From JBJXGF01 sp046153015 (GTDB taxonomy: Bacteria; Actinomycetota; Acidimicrobiia; Acidimicrobiales; CAIXPF01): DNA of 14,395 nt. A model generated the notes under the pieces. The model was not told where the DNA came from. It saw nothing but the letters and a program-made list of their open reading frames with translations, and ran no database searches. Location of the stretch: contig JBJXGF010000286.1 of NCBI GenBank assembly GCA_046153015.1, positions 1 to 14,395 of the forward strand. The letters run 5' to 3'. Positions 13,144 through 14,395 of this stretch are shown here, piece by piece (the stretch's first letter is position 1; every line of letters begins with the position of its first letter). The position numbers were made by a program, and so were the translations under genes.

Positions 13144-14395
13144 ATGGGTAAGTCAACCACGCGGGGGAAGGTGTCGGGCGGCGAGCGGCCGGGGTTGCAG
13201 CTGGTGGCGGGGGTCGGGATGGTCGACCTGTCCCGTCCCGAGCTGGGCGGCCGGTTGGCTGAGGTCGCGGCGCGGCAGTTGGAGACCTTCCAGGCCACGG
13301 TCCGTGAGGGGCTGTTGGCGGCGTCGGTGCAGATCGGGTTGGGCGTGATGCGCGAGCTCATGGCGACGGAGGTCGATGAGATCGTCGGCCTGAAAGGCCG
13401 CCATCAGCCGGAGCGGCGGGCGGTGCGCCATGGCAGCGAAGCGGGATCGGTGCCGGTCGGTGGGCGGCGGATCGCGATGCAGCGGCCGAGAGTCCGAGCG
13501 GCCGACGGTTCGGGAGAGGTCCAGCTGGAGACCTGGGACTGTTTCCAGCAGGTCGACCTGCTTTCTGAGCGGGCGGTGACCGCGATGCTGGCGGGGGTCT
13601 CGACCCGGAACTACGCGTCCGCGGCGTTGGCGGACATTGGTGATGTCGCGGCTGGGTCGACGTCGAAGTCGTCGGTCTCGCGGCGCTTCGTCACCGCGAC
13701 GGCGGCCCGCCTCGCCGAACTCCGCGAGCGGGACCTGTCCGGTCGGCGTTGGCTGGTCGTCTACATGGACGGCTTCGAGCTCGCCGGCCAGGCCATGGTC
13801 GCCGCGCTCGGGGTCGACGCGGAGGGCAACAAGGCGTGTCTTGGTCTCATCCAGGGCACCACCGAGAACGCGACGGTGTGCGGGGACCTGCTGCGATCCG
13901 CGGTCGAACGCGCGGCCTGGACGCCTCCGGGGGCCTGCTGTTCGTGTTGGACGGCGGCAAAGGCCTGCACGCCGCGGTCCGGCGGATCTTCGACGGCCAA
14001 CCCTATGTGATCGCCCGTTGCCGCCAGCACAAGGAACGCAACGTGCTGGACTACCTGCCCGACGCGGAGCGGGCCTGGACCCGCCGTAAGCTCCGCGCGG
14101 CGTGGGCGAACCCGGACTGGCGGGACGCGAAAGCCGATCTTGACCAACTCGCCCGCCACCTCGACGCCCGCTACCCCGACGCCGCCGCGTCGCGACGCGA
14201 AGGCCTCGAACAGACCATCACCATCAACAAGCTCGGGATCACGGGCACCCTCGCCAAGACCCTCGCGTCGACGAACCCCGTCGAGTCCACCATCGAGATC
14301 ATCCAGACCCACGCCCGGAACGTGAAGAACTGGACACCCCCCACCGGCCCCACACCACACCGCCCCGCGGGCGACATGCGACTCCGCTGGGCCGC
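13144..14395 (+). pseudogene. IS256-type (mutator-like) transposase, 2-bp frameshift, runs off the right edge
   Basis: The ATG at 13144 follows a strong AGGAGG. The first frame gives RQLETFQATVREGLLAASV, ERRAVRHGSEAGSVPVGGRR, LLSERAVTAMLAGVSTRNYA, then RRWLVVYMDGFELAGQAMVA with the first catalytic D (D209, 13768-13770) and LGLIQGTTENATVCGDLLRS. At about 13907-13912 an extra CG turns VERGLDASGGLLFVLDGG into VERAAWTPPGAC. In the shifted frame the protein continues: FVLDGGKGLHAAVRRIFDGQ (second D, 13950-13952), VIARCRQHKERNVLDYLP, then STNPVESTIEIIQTHARNVK (catalytic E, 14283-14285), still open at 14395. All DDE residues exist, so one repeat-unit indel alone inactivates it. It is a different, more distant lineage from the IS256 remnant at 7545. 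Confidence 0.9.

Noticed and set aside
1..14395. CRISPR array, tRNA or rRNA genes, replication origin
   Set aside because: No regularly spaced repeats, no tRNA-like cloverleaf or rRNA conserved segments, and no origin-like clusters were seen by eye.

Overview
High-GC DNA from what is most likely an actinomycete-phylum bacterium. This rests on GC-rich codon use, GTG starts, stop-start overlaps, and families common there: a FeS-type (6-4) photolyase, DUF2071, DUF2236, SRPBCC proteins, a ChrR-like bicupin, and IS256, IS110, IS1634 and Tn3 remnants. The class cannot be fixed from the sequence; Acidimicrobiia is only a guess. No rRNA, tRNA or CRISPR array was seen.

Left edge (1-600): the 3' end of a gene, possibly an IS1634-type transposase, followed by a truncated IS3 OrfA on the minus strand.

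Stress and light-repair block (626-6506): the minus strand reads two small membrane proteins (overlapping ATGA), then a Dps ferritin and an SRPBCC protein. From a shared divergent region at 2284-2459, the plus strand reads a broken FAD amine oxidase, an intact FeS-cluster (6-4) photolyase, a DUF2071 protein, a 50-codon stub of a short-chain dehydrogenase, and a second SRPBCC protein. DNA repair of UV lesions plus iron and peroxide protection by Dps suggests a photo-oxidative stress island. The oxidase and dehydrogenase are decaying, while the photolyase keeps every cluster and catalytic residue checked.

Broken metabolic pair (6484-7498, minus): a DUF2236 (MpaB/Lcp-like) gene that has lost its 5' part next to IS256, followed by a cytidine deaminase with a single in-frame TGA.

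IS graveyard with live-looking islands (7499-14395): an IS256 transposase whose 5' part is replaced by an IS110 element. That element is itself cut, and it carries a structured leader. Next come an intact RelB/RelE-type toxin-antitoxin pair, a doubly frameshifted IS1634 transposase, an intact two-domain cupin, a shrunken Tn3 TnpA, a lipoprotein stub, and a second IS256-type transposase with a 2-bp frameshift that runs off the right edge. Two non-coding signals stand out: an exact 35-bp direct repeat (8895 and 12668) and a 31/32-bp inverted repeat pair (12800-12888). Both transposases with a visible leader can pair their ribosome-binding site with an upstream complement.

Several genes carry one- or two-base indels in homopolymers or dinucleotide repeats. 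Either this is a decaying accessory region or the assembly has uncorrected indels, and this choice affects how every pseudogene call should be read.
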